DNA of 64,000 nt from Sweltsa coloradensis (taxonomy: Eukaryota > Arthropoda > Insecta > Plecoptera > Chloroperlidae): assembly GCA_024449915.1 (NCBI GenBank), contig JAMZAV010002021.1:1-64000 (forward strand), given 5' to 3'. Every line of letters begins with the position of its first letter. The stretch's first letter is position 1. Of this stretch, positions 1-10,098 are shown piece after piece. A program made the position numbers and the translations under genes. The notes beneath the pieces are model-generated. The model was not told the origin of the DNA. It saw nothing but the letters and a program-made list of their open reading frames with translations, and made no database searches.

Positions 1-202
1 TTGAAGAATTGAAATCACATGACGCTAAAGAACGCAACGCACGTAACGTATGAAGAAGTTGACCCAATCTCACTTTACCGTACGTTACGTTAATTTTATT
101 CTTAATTTAGCCAATCACAGCCCGTTGCCGAGTCTTACATTGTTGTGTTGTTATGTGATTGTTTGTAAACAACAACAAATCACATAACCTACAATTAGAA
201 CC

Positions 203-335
203 ATGGATGATGGTAAACTGATTGAATTGGTGCAACTTTGCCCAAATATTTTTGACAAGAAGAGAAGTGATTTTAAAGATTCTATTAAGAAGCAAAACTC
301 GTGGGCCGATATTGGTCGCATACTCAATTATTCAG
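203..335 (+). CDS. MADF (Myb/SANT-like) domain protein, first exon only
   Basis: ATG at 203 opens a 44-codon exon whose product begins MDDGKLIELV and continues with CPNIFDKKRSDFKDS and W..IGRILN. This is the pattern of the first two helices of a MADF DNA-binding domain. The exon ends at a good splice donor (TTCAG|GTAAGG, donor at 336). In PIF/Harbinger elements a MADF or Myb-like protein is the accessory partner that helps the transposase bind DNA and enter the nucleus, which fits the antisense transposase 450 bp away. The rest of the domain should lie in a later exon; I could not find it between 340 and 770, so this may be a partial gene. Confidence 0.6.
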
Positions 336-339
336 GTAA

Positions 340-770
340 GGCAATATAAGAATTTTGACACCCCTCCAACCCCACTTCTAGTGGCCTAGGCCTAGGCTAG
401 CCCTAGCCTAGGTATTTTATAATGTTGTATTTGTATTGAAATATGCCTAGGGCCTAGCTATATTTGCTAAATAAAAGAATAATAATAATAGCCTAGCCTA
501 GGCCTACCTATACTAAAATCGTCATTTTCTTCTTTCTTTCTTCTACAAATGACATGTAAAAAATAGTAGAATGCTAATAAAGATGCTAGGCTCTCACACT
601 ACTTCACCTATCACAGCTTTATTGAGTCGTCCCAATTGAATACAATATCCCATGTAGTGTAGGCCTTGGCTACCCATGTAGGGCCTACTGTATTTGTTGG
701 GGTTCTCTGTACAATGAAATGAATGAATTATGAAAGAAATCAACCCAACATTTTTTCGTCCTTTAATTTT
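340..770. other. Non-coding spacer rich in GCCTAG words
   Basis: Between the MADF exon and the transposase there is AT-rich DNA with repeated GGCCTAGGCCTAGGCTAG-type words (about 380-410 and 490-510) and poly-T at 760-788. The same words recur at about 9900, 9940 and 43985. No convincing exon was seen. The missing third catalytic residue of the transposase would be expected here but was not found. Confidence 0.5.
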
Positions 771-790
771 TTAATTTTTTTTTTTTTTAC

Positions 791-1785
791 CAGGGTATGG
801 TCTCATTATGTATTCTTTTAATGGAAAGGCTTCATCTGCAAGAAAGAAGTAAGGTAGTGGAGTTCGTGATGTTGAATTTACTAGCGGACGTCTTGGAGGG
901 AGATTTGCCTGTCCTTCATCTAGAAGTTTGCCGAATTTTGATGCTGCCAGGATACCACCATCACTTTGACTTCCATATGCACCAATGTCAACCATGACAA
1001 ATCGGTAATTGGCATCACATATAGCAAGCAAGACAAAGCTGAATGTGCCCTTATAGTTGTGGTTCCTTGAGCCAGAGTTGGGTGGGCATTGGATCATAAC
1101 GTGTTTACCATCCATCGCCCCGCAACAATGAGGAAAATTCCAGCGGTTGTCAAATCCAGTTGAATTTATCTCCCACTCTTCAATGCTTGAAGGTAATGAT
1201 ATGCAACGAGGCTGGAGAACTGTCCACAATGCCTTTAAAGTGTCTCTTATTACAAGGCTTGCAGTGGATTTTGCTACTCGAAATGCAAACGAAATGCTTC
1301 CTAGTGAGGAGCCTGTAGCCAAGAACCTGAAAGTAAAATATTGGTCCATATTATAATATATATTTATATAAACGTGTACAGTCTAGGCCTAGGTTAGGTA
1401 CTGCATATTCATTGTTTAAAAAATATTGTAGTGGGCTTGAGTGTAAACATACCTGAGAGTAAGGGCAAGTCTGTGTTCTGGGTTTAACGGAATTCACCGA
1501 CTTTTTTTCTTTATTAATTGGCCCAACAAGTCGAAGTAGTTCGTCAAACTGCATAACAGACATTCTAGTAAAATAAAAAAACATTTCATGATCGGTCAGT
1601 CGCATTTCTTGAAGGAGATTGTTATAAAATCCTTGGCTCTCGCGTTTTTGCTATATTGATCTGACCCACCACCTTCGAGGACGTCTTCCCTGTCTAAGCC
1701 TAGCCCTGTATTTCCGCAAAAGTAATTGTATTGCCAGAAATGCTGCCATAACACCCATATCCCAAAACATTTCTTCATCATCCAT
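791..1785 (-). pseudogene. HARBI1-like transposase (DDE_Tnp_4), broken
   Basis: This is a cut-and-paste transposase of the PIF/Harbinger superfamily. Exon 1 (1785-1453) starts MDDEEMFW and contains the family motif RRWWVR near the N-terminus. Exon 2 (1326-791) holds RFLATGSS, then AMDGKH (first catalytic Asp) and QSDGGIL (second Asp), ending in MRPYPG. A 126-bp intron (1327-1452) has consensus donor CAG|GTATGT and acceptor TTTCAG. Lesions: an in-frame TAG at 1653-1651, and a frameshift between about 1485 and 1510, because the family motif (R)LALTLRFLATG is only readable across the splice in another frame. The C-terminal part with the catalytic Glu is absent after a possible donor at 790. It cannot encode an active enzyme. 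Confidence 0.85.
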
Positions 1786-2030
1786 GATGACAAAGAATGA
1801 ATAAACTTTATTTTAAAGAAATAATACTCCAAGAATCTCTTAACTACTGACAGCTACTGACACAAACCTTGAAATGACATTTACAATTCACTGCCTGCTA
1901 TATACTTTCAAACTAGTAAAAACAAGCAGTGGATGCTTAATTTTTAATGTGTTGTTATGTGATTGTAAACACCACATTTATTTTACCGTACGTTACGTTA
2001 TGTTTTAACGTGTTGTTAAGTGATTGTAAA

Positions 2031-3107
2031 CGAGCCTGAACTCTCTTCGACCGGAAAATTATTTGTAGGCATATTAAAACATGGTGTGCAAAGACCCGAG
2101 AAAAATCTAACGAAAGTAATTATAAATTTTTAATAATGGTTCAATCACATGTAAGTGTAATATATTTTCTGTGGTTAATGAAGATAATAATAATAATAAC
2201 TTTATTCATCTTGACTGGTACAGTGCACAAGTATTACTCTTTGAAGAGAAAGTGAATAACCTTATAGCAATATGGTTAAGAGTAATACATACAGTGTTCA
2301 TTTAAAAGTAGGGGCTAGATGCCTATTATAAGCACTACATCTAGGTGTAAATTTATCAAACACCCAGCAAACACAGTGGTTACGGGCACGTTCTGGGCAC
2401 GCGCTGTTCGTGCTGGCGGAGTGCCGGCTAACGGGCACATAACTATGTCTCCCTTCTGGGCGCGTACTGGCGAGGTACTGCTGTCAATGTACACCCTTTC
2501 ATATTTATCGGTGTCTGCACCGTGTCGGGCAGGTACACTGAATTGGCTAATGGATGCATGGTTTATACTGATGGGCATTTACTGGGCAGGAATATTTAGG
2601 GAATTAATAATTAGAAGCGTTACTTGCACTTTAGTGTACGTGCCTTACTTCAACTTCAAGACGAATTCTTTTTGAAAGGGTTGGGTTTTTGGTGTTTGTA
2701 AAAGGTTTGCAGAGTGTATAAATTAATGTATTGTGTAAAACTCAATCACTCGCCAGTAATGTAACTAATATTATTTCAATCATATCATTTAATTGATGAG
2801 TCGAGTAAAAATTATACTACACACACTGTCTAGCCTGCTTTTTTCCGGTTATCTGAGTTTTTGAAAGGCGATTTTTGCATCAGTTTCATCCAAAAAATAG
2901 TTCAAAATCAACAGCGACCAATGTTGTTTACAACAATAATTCAATCAGTTCTTATTTCAGGTTAGTAAAGAAGTTATTCATCCAGAGTACATAGATGCAC
3001 TAGCTCCCCCTCCCCATCACATGAAAAATTAAACAGAATAAATTTGTTATTATTAATTATTATTAATTGTTTTTATTAGTATTAATATTATTTATTGGCT
3101 GCACACT
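2031..3107. other. AT-rich intergenic DNA, no supported gene
   Basis: At 2183-2215 an AATAATAATAATAA run is followed by CTTTATTCAT, which looks like the 3' tail of a minus-strand retroelement. 2315-2680 is open in both strands but matches nothing I know; the plus-strand frame gives a Cys-poor, partly hydrophobic 118-residue product. 3020-3100 is TTATTA-rich and abuts the left end of the R2/28S array. Confidence 0.4.
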
Positions 3108-4650
3108 CAAATAAGCGACAAGAGGAGAGCTGTCGGCTTAACCTGCCTACCTAAAGACGAAATCCAACTACTACTCTCCAACTTGAACGCAAGACACTCA
3201 AAGTCTGAGTCTGAGGCCTCCTCCGAAAGGGAACTTTCCACCTCGGAGGACGAGTCACGGACTTGGGCAGCGAGTAAGGTGTCTATTAGGCAGTCGGACT
3301 TAGAGGACTCAGTCGCCTCGGAGAAAGACAATGACCCGAAAAGCACAGCCACAAATTCTGAAACAACATCTTCAGTTTCCGAAGTGGGGCCCAAAAGTGT
3401 CAGTGAGACGACTCGAGGAGCTGAGCACTCCTCGGGAAATCCTGACACGGTCCCGTCGTCTCCAAGGACACCCCTTGGAAACGGCAAACTCGAACGCAGG
3501 GAAGGAGCCAGCACTAGAGGGCGTAGAAACCTAATAGAGCAACGGCTCCTACACCTAAAACGTCGCGAGCTGCGAATGAGCATTCCAAAGCCCGACGTAA
3601 GTGTCAGGTCGTCAAGTTCAGACCAGGAAGCGGCACACACCGCGCTCCCTAACTGGTCAGACTCGACTTCCACACAGCGAGACTACAATCTCTCGATGAC
3701 TCCAGACGTTGACTCCGATCCTCCTTTCCCAGGCGGTGCCCCAGTAAGTTCGGGAAGCGATAGTGACCCAAACCGAAAAGGCACCAAGGCCAATGCCAAG
3801 CCACCGGTAGGTCGAGCTCTGACACGAGTAAAAGTCCGAGAGGCAATCAGCAACAAGGAACTAGAGGACATGGTACTAGACGCCCAGATGACGGAATTAA
3901 TTAAAGATCTAGACCATACCCTAATTAGTTGCCTGACTGAAAACCTCCAACCACTTAAAGCAAAGGCAGAAGGCCTGGTTGAACGGTTCGCCGACGTCCT
4001 CAGGGAAGTCGGCACTCATAACGAGGAACCGAAACGGACATACTCCCAGAGGAAAGACCACCAGGCAAATAAGCGCAGAGGGACGGCAAAAGGAGGCAAA
4101 GGAAACAAACGCAAAAACAAAAGGCAGGGTACAAGGGGCAGGCTAAACAGGTCGAGCGCAAACGCACGGAATATGCAATTACCCAACAGCTGTATAAAGC
4201 CGCACCTAAAACCCTCGCAAGCCATATCATCGGCAATCAGACGGTTCAGCTCACGGAGGATAAGGTAACTCCGCCCGCGGCCGACGTCAAAGATCTCTAT
4301 TCGAATCTTTGGGGCGCGGGTCGGGACACATCCAGTGAGGGAGCGAAGTATTTTGTAAGGGACCCGACGACCGAAGTGCGTGAGATCGACCACATCTCTC
4401 GAAGAGAAGTGTTCGATCGCATCCTCAACACAAAGAGGAAAAGCGCACCAGGTCCGGACACGCTGAAACGGCACCACCTGGGAATTCCCGGTGCCGTGGA
4501 TGGTCTACACAAGATATTCACCTCATGGACATCCTGGGGTTCTATCCGACGTGCTGGAAATAAAATCGTACCACCCTAATCCCGAAGTCAGACAAAGACC
4601 TGGAGCAGCTAAAAACTGGCGTCCTATAACTATAGGGTCGGCGTTAACAA
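3108..4650 (+). mobile_element. R2 monomer 1 (left-truncated)
   Basis: Starts inside the Myb-like domain (SDKRRAVG). The main frame is open from 3111 to 4268 and encodes the acidic/Ser-rich linker (many SESE/SSE repeats), then a helical segment (ELEDMVLDAQMTELIKDL) and a Lys/Arg-rich stretch. A lost G near 4157 (AACAGGTCGAG versus AACAGGGTCGAG in later units) breaks the frame before the basic segment ERKRTEYAITQQLYK. The reverse-transcriptase start (KSAPGPDTLKRHHLG) lies at about 4440-4480, and a further single-base loss occurs near 4523. In R2 proteins this N-terminal region recognises the rDNA target and the basic block precedes the polymerase. No complete protein can be made. Confidence 0.8.
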
Positions 4651-4660
4651 TGTGTTGACG

Positions 4661-4694
<34 letters not shown>

Positions 4695-4747
4695 AGTGAA
4701 GAAATTCAAGCAAGCGCGGGTACACGGCGGGAGTAACTATGACTCTC
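4651..4747 (+). rRNA. 28S rRNA fragment A, ending just before the R2 site
   Basis: About 97 bp match the conserved large-subunit rRNA segment: GTTGACGCAATGTGATTTCT, CCCAGTGCTCTGAATGTC, GAAGAAATTCAA, AAGCGCGGGT, GGCGGGAGTAACTATGACTC. In intact 28S the next bases are TTAAGG, the classic R2 cleavage site. Here they are replaced by GACTCGAAG, the start of the R2 leader. The base at GGGTACACGG differs from the usual GGGTAAACGG and is shared by copies A-D. It is a fragment, not a functional rRNA gene. Confidence 0.9.
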
Positions 4748-7466
4748 GACTCGAAGAAGATTGTCATGGGATCTGTGGCTCTCTGTCAACAAAGTGGCTT
4801 CTGTCTCCAACCGACATTGGGACAGGGGGGAGAGTCGCGGAGTCCGAACACCTCCTAGAAGCACACGGTGAGACCGGGTTAACACTCTGGGTCTCCCTGC
4901 CGAAAGGTTACGGTACCGAAGTATGGGCCGAACAAACGGAGTAGGTTCAGATTACGAGGGACCAGGTACCGAAGTATGGGCCTAACCTCCTGAATGTGTG
5001 GTGCCTGCCGGTAATGCCCCAAAGGACCTTCAAACCACGGTCAACTGAGGGGTAGCCAAGTTCGGAAAACAACACCACTGGCATTGTGGAAAGAATACCT
5101 TCCACGGGACAACAGTCCCAAACAGAGGAACCTGCTAACCTCTGCTACCGAGTGCAATCGAGTGCTAGCAACACCAAAACAGGGGGAGTCCAAAATACCA
5201 ACCTCGGCCCCCTTGCAGTTTGTACCCATGGATATAAGGTCCACCCAATGACTCCTGGGGAGAACCACTAGAGGCTCTGGCAAAACATCCTGTCGGAGGA
5301 TAACACACTAAACCCAAACGCAAATGGAGTACAATCGAATGCAGCCTCGGACGCTGCTGGGCGAAATCCCTGAAGGGGTCGCTCGCCCGGGCCCCCGACA
5401 CAATTAGGGCTAATGAAAACTAAGTACTCGGACAGATTTGGGGGAAGGGGTAGTTGAATACCCCTTCCAAGCCCATAAGTGCAAGTTCTGTCAACTGGTT
5501 TCACCAGTGGACGGGACTATCACGTGCATCTGGGCAGGGAGCATGGAATGCTCGAGCTAAATGGAGGTGCAGAAGATGTAGCGGAGATTATGCGAGCATC
5601 CACGCTGTTGCTTCGCAACGCACATCACTGACAGGACGTCTATTGACATATAAATGCTCGAGTGTACGCGAATCTTCGACGCCAGGAGGGGCTTAGCTAC
5701 GCACTTCAACAAGGCGCACCACGCTAAGGCGGTGGAAGCGCGAAGTGCGCTGAGCGGATCGCCTGTCGTCCCAGATCTCGTGAACCCCAACAAGGGCAAG
5801 AAACGCCCTGGACCTAACACCTGGTCAAAGGACGAGGTCCTAGCTTGTACCGCTTGTCCGTAGAATTCTACGCGAGTCGGAACTCAACAAGCTAATAGAA
5901 GAGCATATGGTAGGCAGACTAACAACAAATAAGCGACAAGAGGAGAGCTGTCGGCTTAACCTGCCTACCTAAAGACGAAATCCAACTACTACTCTCCAAC
6001 TTGAACGCAAGACACTCAAAGTCTGAGTCTGAGGCCTCCTCCGAAAGGGAACTTTCCACCTCGGAGGACGAGTCACGGACTTGGGCAGCGAGTAAGGTGT
6101 CTATTAGGCAGTCGGACTTAGAGGACTCAGTCGCCTCGGAGAAAGACAATGACCCGAAAAGCACAGCCACAAATTCTGAAACAACATCTTCAGTTTCCGA
6201 AGTGGGGCCCAAAAGTGTCAGTGAGACGACTCGAGGAGCTGAGCACTCCTCGGGAAATCCTGACACGGTCCCGTCGTCTCCAAGGACACCCCTTGGAAAC
6301 GGCAAACTCGAACGCAGGGAAGGAGCCAGCACTAGAGGGCGTAGAAACCTAATAGAGCAACGGCTCCTACACCTAAAACGTCGCGAGCTGCGAATGAGCA
6401 TTCCAAAGCCCGACGTAAGTGTCAGGTCGTCAAGTTCAGACCAGGAAGCGGCACACACCGCGCTCCCTAACTGGTCAGACTCGACTTCCACACAGCGAGA
6501 CTACAATCTCTCGATGACTCCAGACGTTGACTCCGATCCTCCTTTCCCAGGCGGTGCCCCAGTAAGTTCGGGAAGCGATAGTGACCCAAACCGAAAAGGC
6601 ACCAAGGCCAATGCCAAGCCACCGGTAGGTCGAGCTCTGACACGAGTAAAAGTCCGAGAGGCAATCAGCAACAAGGAACTAGAGGACATGGTACTAGACG
6701 CCCAGATGACGGAATTAATTAAAGATCTAGACCATACCCTAATTAGTTGCCTGACTGAAAGCCTCCAACCACTTAAAGCAAAGGCAGAAGGCCTGGTTGA
6801 ACGGTTCGCCGACGTCCTCAGGGAAGTCGGCACTCATAACGAGGAACCGAAACGGACATACTCCCAGAGGAAAGACCACCAGGCAAATAAGCGCAGAGGG
6901 ACGGCAAAAGGAGGCAAAGGAAACAAACGCAAAACAAAAGAAAAGGCAAAAACGCAACAGAAACAGGGTCGAGCGCAAACGCACGGAATATGCAATTACC
7001 CAACAGCTGTAAAAGCCCCACCTAAAACCTCGCAAGCCATATCATCGGCAATCAGACGGTCAGCTCACGGAGGATAAGGTAACTCCGCCCGCGGCCGACG
7101 TCAAAGATCTCTATTCGAATCTTTGGGGCGCGGGTCGGGACACATCCAGTGAGGGAGCGAAGTATTTTGTAAGGGACCCGACGACCGAAGTGCGTGAGAT
7201 CGACCACATCTCTCGAAGAGAAGTGTTCGATCGCATCCTCAACACAAAGAGGAAAAGCGCACCAGGTCCGGACACGCTGAAACGGCACCACCTGGGAATT
7301 CCCGGTGCCGTGGATGGTCTACACAAGATATTCACCCTCATGGACATCCTGGGGTTCTATCCGACGTGCTGGAAATTAAATCGTACCACCCTAATCCCGA
7401 AGCCAGACAAAGACCTGGACCAAGCTAAAAACTGGCGTCCTATAACTATAGGGTCGGCGTTAACAA
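4748..7466 (+). mobile_element. R2 monomer 2 (best-preserved unit)
   Basis: Leader 4748 to about 5450. Zinc-finger region about 5475-5720, with three fingers readable across frames: CKFCQL...H....H, CRRCSGDY...H, and a third finger ending HFNKAHH. Myb-like domain about 5815-5940 (TWSKDEV..., FY...INKLIEEHMVGR). Three N-terminal fingers plus Myb are the hallmark of the R2-A group of site-specific LINEs. The linker frame then runs 5937-7077. RT begins at about 7190 (DRILNTKRKSAPGPDTLKR) and reaches LIPKPDKDLDQAKNWRPI at about 7390-7440, then ends at the 28S junction. All units share a one-base shortfall after GRTN (AACAACAAATAAGC) that puts Myb and linker in different frames. The palm motif and endonuclease are missing. 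Confidence 0.85.
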
Positions 7467-7476
7467 TGTGTTGACG

Positions 7477-7510
<34 letters not shown>

Positions 7511-7563
7511 AGTGAAGAAATTCAAGCAAGCGCGGGTACACGGCGGGAGTAACTATGACTCTC
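7467..7563 (+). rRNA. 28S rRNA fragment B
   Basis: Same 97-bp 28S segment as fragment A, 2816 bp downstream, with the same TACACGG variant and the same junction GACTCTC|GACTCGAAG to the R2 leader. The upstream junction is again directly after the RT motif ITIGSAL. Confidence 0.9.
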
Positions 7564-9357
7564 GACTCGAAGAAGATTGTCATGGGATCTGTGGCTCTCT
7601 GTCAACAAAGTGGCTTCTGTCTCCAACCGACATTGGGACAGGGGGGAGAGTCGCGGAGTCCGAACACCTCCTAGAAGCACACGGTGAGACCGGGTTAACA
7701 CTCTGGGTCTCCCTGCCGAAAGGTTACGGTACCGAAGTATGGGCCGAACAAACGGAGTAGGTTCAGATTACGAGGGACCAGGTACCGAAGTATGGGCCTA
7801 ACCTCCTGAATGTGTGGTGCCTGCCGGTAATGCCCCAAAGGACCTTCAAACCACGGTCAACTGAGGGGTAGCCAAGTTCGGAAAACAACACCACTGGCAT
7901 TGTGGAAAGAATACCTTCCACGGGACAACAGTCCCAAACAGAGGAACCTGCTAACCTCTGCTACCGAGTGCAATCGAGTGCTAGCAACACCAAAAGCAAG
8001 GGGGAGTCCAAAAATACCAACCTCGGCCCCCTTGCAGGTTTGTACCCATGGATATAAGGTCCACCCAATGACATCCTGGGGAGAACCACTAGAGGCTCTG
8101 GCAAAACATCCTGTCGGAGGATAACACACAAAACCCAAACCAAAATGGAGTACAATCGAATGCAGCCTCGGACGCTGGCTGGAGCGAAATCCCTGGAAGG
8201 GGCGCTCGCCCGGGCCCCCGGACACAAGTAGGGCTAATGAACAAGCTAAGTACTCGGACAAGAGTTTGGGGGAAGGGGTAGTTGAATACCCCTTCCAAGC
8301 CCAGAAGTGCAAGTTCTGTCAACTGGGTTTCACCAGTGGACGGGACTATCACGTGCATCTGGGCAGGGAGCATGGAATGCTCGACGCTAAATGGAGGTGC
8401 AGAAGATGTAGCGGAGATTATGCGAGCATCCACGCTGTTGCTTCGCACGACACATCACTGTACAGGACGTCTATTGACATATCAAATGGCTGGAGTGTAC
8501 GCGAATCTTCGACGCCAGGAGGGGCTTAGCTAGCGCACTTCAACAAGGCGCACCAGCTAAGGGGTGGCAAGCGCGAAGTGCGCTGAGCGGATACGCCTGG
8601 TACGTCCCCAGATCTCGTGAACCCAACAAGGCGAAGAAACGCCCTGGAACCTAACACAGGGTCAAAGGACGAGTCCTTAGCTTGTCAACGCTTGTCCGTT
8701 AAATTCTACGGCGAGCGAACATCAACAAGCTACATAAGAGATATGGTAAGGGGGACTAACAAAGCAAATAAGCGACAAGATCGGAGGCTGTCGGCTTAAC
8801 CTGCCTACCTAAAGACGAATCCAACTACTACTCTCCAACTTGAACGCAAGACACTCAAAGTCTGAGTCTGAGCCTCCTCCGAAAGGAACTTTCCACCTCG
8901 GAGTGACGAGTCACGGACTGGGCAGCGAGTAAGGGTCTATTAGCAGTCCGGACCTTAGAGGACTCAGTGCGCCTCGGAAGAAACCGACAATGACCGCGAA
9001 AAGGCCAGCACACAAATTCTGAAACAACATCTTCAGTTTCCGAAGTGGGGCCCAAAGTGTCAGTGAGACGACTCGAGGAGCTGAGGCACTCCTCGGGAAA
9101 TCCTGACACGGTCCCGTCGTCTCCAAGGACACCCCTTGGAAACGGCAAACTCGAACCGCAGGAAGAGTCCGCACTACGAGGGCGTAGAACCTAATAAGGC
9201 AACGGCTCTACACCTAAAACTCGCGAGCTGCGAATGAGCATTCCAAGCCCGACGTAAGTGTCGGTCGTCAAGTTCAGACCAGGACAGCGGCAACACACCG
9301 CGCTCCCTAACTGGTCAGACTCGACTTCCAACAAGCGAGACTACAATCTCTGATGAC

Positions 9358-9365
9358 CTCCAGAC
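9358..9365 (+). repeat. 8-bp target-site duplication, left copy (hAT-1)
   Basis: CTCCAGAC precedes the transposon end TAGGGTGG and is repeated exactly at 12634-12641 after it. It fits the nTnnnnAn preference of hAT insertions. The uninterrupted R2 monomers contain one copy at this place. Confidence 0.9.
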
Positions 9366-9811
9366 TAGGGTGGTCCATATTTTTTTATTACACAAAAAAT
9401 AAAATCTCACCCCCGGAATTTTGTTTCAATATGTATAAAAACAGGTTGTTTAAAATTTCTGCCAAATTGAAATTTATTTAGGGGTCGCTCAATGAAGTTC
9501 AAAATGTTAATTATTTACATATAAAATAACATGCTACGTGTGTCAACGGTATTAAACGAACGACCTTTTTTGTTTTATAATGTTGTTAACGTAGTAGCTC
9601 GTTCGACTTGACACAGATTGCACTACTAGTACCTCCACCACATCATGTTTAGTTCCTTTGACTTGACACAGATGGCACTACCGGTACTTACACCACATCC
9701 AGCAATACACCTGGCACTCTGGCAGCCATCTTGTGAAGAATAGAACCTCAAATGTGCTATTTTCGATACAAGCACAGTGTAAAGAGTGATTTAAAACAAG
9801 TTTAGAAAAAG

Positions 9812-10086
9812 GTGAGAGTAATAAATAGCTAATGGCTTGATTAGGGCCTAGAATATAAGATTAGTTGATGGTTTGTGTGTTTTGTATGCCTATTATGTGC
9901 TAGGCCTAGCCTTGTAAGACAGTGGCTCGATTATGGCCTAGACTAGGCCTAGTAATGTTTATGTGATCATTTGTGAGTTTTGAAAGCTTATTATGTACTA
10001 GGCCTAGCCTTGCTTTTTATGGCCTAGGCTTTAGGAGGTAATAGTGTACTATAGGCCTATGCTTATTTTTTTGTTTTTCATTACAG
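9812..10086 (+). other. Probable 5'-UTR intron of the hAT-1 gene
   Basis: Donor AAAAAG|GTGAGAGT at 9811/9812 and acceptor TTTTTCATTACAG|GATA at 10086/10087 flank a non-coding, TAGGCCTAG-rich stretch just upstream of the ATG at 10099. Both signals are near consensus; splicing itself is inferred. Confidence 0.5.
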
Positions 10087-10098
10087 GATATAGAGAAG

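Larger units (their letters stand above)
10..2030 (-). mobile_element. Decayed PIF/Harbinger DNA transposon
   Basis: The element carries the two genes typical of PIF/Harbinger transposons: an antisense DDE transposase (791-1785) and a sense MADF/Myb-like DNA-binding protein (exon at 203-335). Near the left edge, AATCACATGACGCTAAAG followed by ACGTAACGTA (12-51) resembles the reverse complement of 1984-2029, so these may be imperfect terminal inverted repeats. The 18-mer TTACCGTACGTTACGTTA occurs near both ends in the same orientation (about 76 and 1982), and TGTTGTTATGTGATTGT recurs at 152 and 1948, with a near copy at about 2010. Exact termini and the expected 3-bp target duplication are not resolved because the left end lies at the window edge. 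Transposase damage indicates it is dead. Confidence 0.7.

Noticed and set aside
370..510. GCCTAG-rich tract as a telomere or satellite
   Set aside because: The words are irregular, interspersed and found at several unrelated places; no consistent period.
2315..2675. Overlapping open frames on both strands as a gene
   Set aside because: No motif, no splice or start context, and openness on both strands is expected from the local composition.
3107..3673. Long minus-strand frames inside the R2 array (also 5919-6491, 4016-4477 and others)
   Set aside because: They are antisense shadows of the Ser/Arg-rich R2 linker; they repeat with each unit and have no family resemblance.
4748..4900. HDV-like ribozyme at the GACTCTC|GACTCGAAG junction of units A-D
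   Set aside because: I could not find a 7-bp P1 and the following helices by eye; left as untested.
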